Assembly (NCBI GenBank): GCA_903903935.1
Contig: CAIVAX010000036.1
Coordinates: 1 to 5,032, forward strand
Length of the DNA stretch: 5,032 bases
Direction: 5' to 3'
Source: an uncultured Hyphomicrobiales bacterium
Lineage (GTDB): Bacteria; Pseudomonadota; Alphaproteobacteria; Rhizobiales; Beijerinckiaceae
Shown here: positions 4,772 to 5,032 of the stretch, piece after piece
How positions within the stretch are numbered: position 1 is the first letter of the stretch
Layout of the letters: each line of letters begins with the position of its first letter
Notes under the pieces: model-generated
Seen by the model: the letters and a program-made list of their open reading frames with translations, nothing else
What the model was told of the DNA's origin: nothing
Databases searched by the model: none
Position numbers and translations under genes: made by a program

Positions 4772-5032
4772 TCATCTGTTTTTTTGATACACGCGCCAAC
4801 CTGATTGATCATAAACAAGGGCATAGCCCGCCATGCCGTCTTTATAGAGATGCGGAAAAATCTCATGCACGGCATCGCCATCGCGCCGGCCAATATCGGC
4901 ATAGCGCACAGCGACAAATTGTGTGTCGAGCGTTTTAGTCATACGCACAAATTCAAATTTAGGATCATGCGGCGTTAACAGACCTTTGGCCGAGCGGCGT
5001 CCAGCCAACAGAGCGGGTGCAGCACGCGTATC
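4772..5032 (-). CDS. Unrecognised protein, C-terminal 86 residues (5' end missing)
   Basis: The frame is open from the right edge to TGA at 4774-4772, so the N-terminus lies outside the window. A TTG at 5008 and an ATG at 4942 occur in frame, but neither has a convincing Shine-Dalgarno, so an internal start is unlikely. The visible part has a basic stretch (GRRSAKG), a central VAVRYADIG and a C-terminal GYALVYDQSGWRVYQ, which looks like alternating beta strands. There is no membrane segment and I recognise no motif. It precedes the REC-GGDEF gene by 18 bp on the same strand, so the two are probably co-transcribed. No function is assigned. Confidence 0.6.
   Translation of the reverse strand, partial: DTRAAPALLAGRRSAKGLLTPHDPKFEFVRMTKTLDTQFVAVRYADIGRRDGDAVHEIFPHLYKDGMAGYALVYDQSGWRVYQKNR

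Overview
The window looks like chromosome of an alphaproteobacterium. It has moderate GC, tight gene packing, some GTG/TTG starts, a PleD-like REC-GGDEF protein, and an ABC solute-binding protein / enolase-superfamily / Rieske cluster of a type I associate with Rhizobiales-like genomes. The genus cannot be fixed from the sequence. No RNA genes, insertion sequences, CRISPR arrays or origins are visible.

Left part (1-2810): a likely uptake and catabolism locus. On the minus strand an enolase-superfamily enzyme (1101-2174) is followed 76 bp downstream by a periplasmic solute-binding protein of the Fe(III)/polyamine-like type (1-1024, cut by the left edge). Two small hairpins lie between them. 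Transcribed divergently from a 222-bp control region is a stand-alone Rieske [2Fe-2S] protein (2397-2810) with a good promoter and Shine-Dalgarno. The simplest reading is that the binding protein captures a small, probably carboxylated organic solute, the enolase-type enzyme acts on it through an enolate intermediate, and the Rieske protein supplies electrons to an oxygenase or other redox partner encoded elsewhere. The substrate is unknown.

Right part (2828-5032): a minus-strand run of three genes converging on the Rieske gene with only 17 bp between stop codons. From upstream to downstream they are: the C-terminal end of an unrecognised protein (4772-5032, cut by the right edge); a REC-GGDEF protein (3764-4753) that has lost the REC acidic pair and the GGDEF catalytic residues but keeps an RxxD c-di-GMP inhibitory-site motif at the canonical spacing; and a small ClpP/crotonase-like protein (2828-3658) with an in-frame array of 24-bp repeats and no visible signal peptide.

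The most interesting points are the probable c-di-GMP receptor made from a degenerate cyclase, the ClpP-like protein with its Ala-Ser-Pro repeat linker and leaderless TTG start, and the enolase / Rieske / binding-protein module of unknown substrate. No gene-free stretch exceeds 300 bp; the longest is 2175-2396.
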